The notes under the pieces: generated by a model
Told to the model about the DNA's origin: nothing
Seen by the model: the letters and a program-made list of their open reading frames with translations, nothing else
Database searches by the model: none
Source of the DNA: Aggregatilineales bacterium
GTDB lineage: Bacteria > Chloroflexota > Anaerolineae > Aggregatilineales > Ch27
Length of the DNA: 64,000 bases
Assembly (NCBI GenBank): GCA_029976005.1
Contig: JARKOQ010000058.1
Location: 1 to 64,000 of the forward strand
Direction of reading: 5' to 3'
Shown here: in pieces, positions 63,305 to 64,000 of the stretch
How the letters are laid out: the number at the start of each line of letters is the position of its first letter
Numbering within the stretch: position 1 is the first letter of the stretch
Program-made: the position numbers and the translations under genes

Positions 63305-64000
63305 CTACTCCGTCGCGGCAGCCGTCGGCGTCGCCAGCGCATTCAGCGCCTCGTTCATGGCCGCCTCGAATTCCTGGAGGTAGGGCGCGACATCGCCCGG
63401 CTGGGGATCGGCGGGCGCGATCTCGCGCCAGACGTCGTCGATCGTGACTGCCCGCACTTCGGCCCGCAGCCAGTTCTGGAAATGCATGGCCTTGGCTTCG
63501 TCATACTGCTCCGGCGTGAGCATGTTGACCGTCCGCTCGGTCACCATCCCAATGTGATAACCATGCTCGGTCTGCACCGGCCCAAAGACCTCGTTCAGTC
63601 CGGCTCTGAGGGCCGCGTCGGCCAGCGCATCCGGAAGCTGGCTGCGCGTCACCAGGCCCAGGTCGCCCCCGTCACCCTTCGCGCTCGGATCGGTCGACAC
63701 CGCTGCCGCCAGCGCCGCGAAATCTTCCCCGGCTTCCAGGCGGGTCAGCACGTCCCGCGCTTCCGCCTCCGTGGCCACCAGAATGTGGCGCGCCCGCACC
63801 TGATCCCGCTGGCGACCGGCGACCACCAGCACGACGTAGCCATCCGCCGCGGCAAACGGGCCGACCACATCCCCCGACTCCGCGCCATACACCGCTTCGC
63901 CGATCACTTCGGGGAAGTCCTCCTCGGTCACGAATCCCATGTCGCCATCACTCTCCGGCGCGACGGAAAGCTCCGCGATCAGGTCCTCCAGCGCCGCCCC
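63305..64000 (-). CDS. Parvulin-type peptidylprolyl isomerase (partial, N-terminus off window)
   Basis: 232 visible codons up to the window edge; the reading frame remains open beyond the ATG at 63940 (GAALEDLIAELS...), so the true start is outside. Two parvulin-like domains: the first ends 'GDMGFVTEEDFPEVIGEAV' and 'GDVVGPFAAADGYVVL', the second starts RARHILVATEAEARDVL and has 'DPSAKGDGGDLGLVTRSQLP'. The layout resembles SurA/PrsA, which fold exported proteins. A signal or lipid anchor may lie outside. The last residues are Ala/Thr-rich (ALATPTAAATE). Confidence 0.88.
   Translation of the reverse strand, partial: GAALEDLIAELSVAPESDGDMGFVTEEDFPEVIGEAVYGAESGDVVGPFAAADGYVVLVVAGRQRDQVRARHILVATEAEARDVLTRLEAGEDFAALAAAVSTDPSAKGDGGDLGLVTRSQLPDALADAALRAGLNEVFGPVQTEHGYHIGMVTERTVNMLTPEQYDEAKAMHFQNWLRAEVRAVTIDDVWREIAPADPQPGDVAPYLQEFEAAMNEALNALATPTAAATE

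Overview
The window is a dense, high-GC bacterial chromosome segment with no plasmid, phage or insertion-sequence signature. Gene content suggests a Chloroflexota bacterium, probably Anaerolineae-like: a split FeoB, MenA for menaquinone, a GH57 branching enzyme, Pro/Thr-rich '(T/P)PTP' linkers behind lipoprotein signals, GlnRS plus GluRS, and a combined Mre/Min cluster. This placement is an inference from gene families and style; no 16S rRNA is present. Translation commonly uses GTG and TTG starts behind clear Shine-Dalgarno sequences, and two genes (arsR, tilS) look leaderless.

Layout. 1-2260: ferrous iron uptake operon feoA-feoB(G domain)-feoB(core, cut by the window edge), under a DtxR/IdeR-like iron box. 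2354-11136: lipoprotein, menA, a CinA-like/nucleotidylyltransferase fusion, a small anchored repeat protein, rplY, trmI, a CheY-like regulator, a TPR lytic transglycosylase and two small unknowns. 11456-15554: a Flp-type pilin with an extra domain, tRNA-Gln(CTG), glnS, and convergent gltX. 15726-23823: one leftward cluster mreB-mreC-mreD-mrdA-minC-minD-minE-rodA, uniting the elongation machinery with the division-site selector. 23992-28200: tilS, a response regulator with a promoter-embedded inverted repeat, and a secreted GH3 glucosaminidase-like enzyme. 28425-34178: a divergent Hsp100 ATPase with a dead first AAA module, an unknown protein, glmM and a phosphomannomutase/phosphoglucomutase. 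34234-42160: UPF0316, cupin, DUF309 fusion, surE, an arsR-arsM arsenic unit with two matching operators, a lipoprotein cytochrome c, acetyl-CoA synthetase and VanZ.

42114-50057: a large histidine-kinase homologue lacking its phospho-acceptor His, a TPR/PPC membrane protein, M23 peptidase, glycosyltransferase, methylglyoxal synthase, NERD protein and a receiver. 50394-59635: a typical histidine kinase followed on the same strand by GH57 branching enzyme, glgA and glgC; then a stand-alone CBM48 protein and a divergent glucan phosphorylase. Together these make and degrade glycogen. 59712-64000: a NatAB-like ABC exporter operon and the C-terminal part of a parvulin-type prolyl isomerase.

No CRISPR array, defence island or evident new multi-gene system was found. 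The observations most worth following are the His-less kinase paralogue, the dead-D1 Hsp100, the CinA/nucleotidylyltransferase fusion, the iron box on the split feo operon, the duplicated ArsR operator, and a decayed tRNA-like sequence near 50230.
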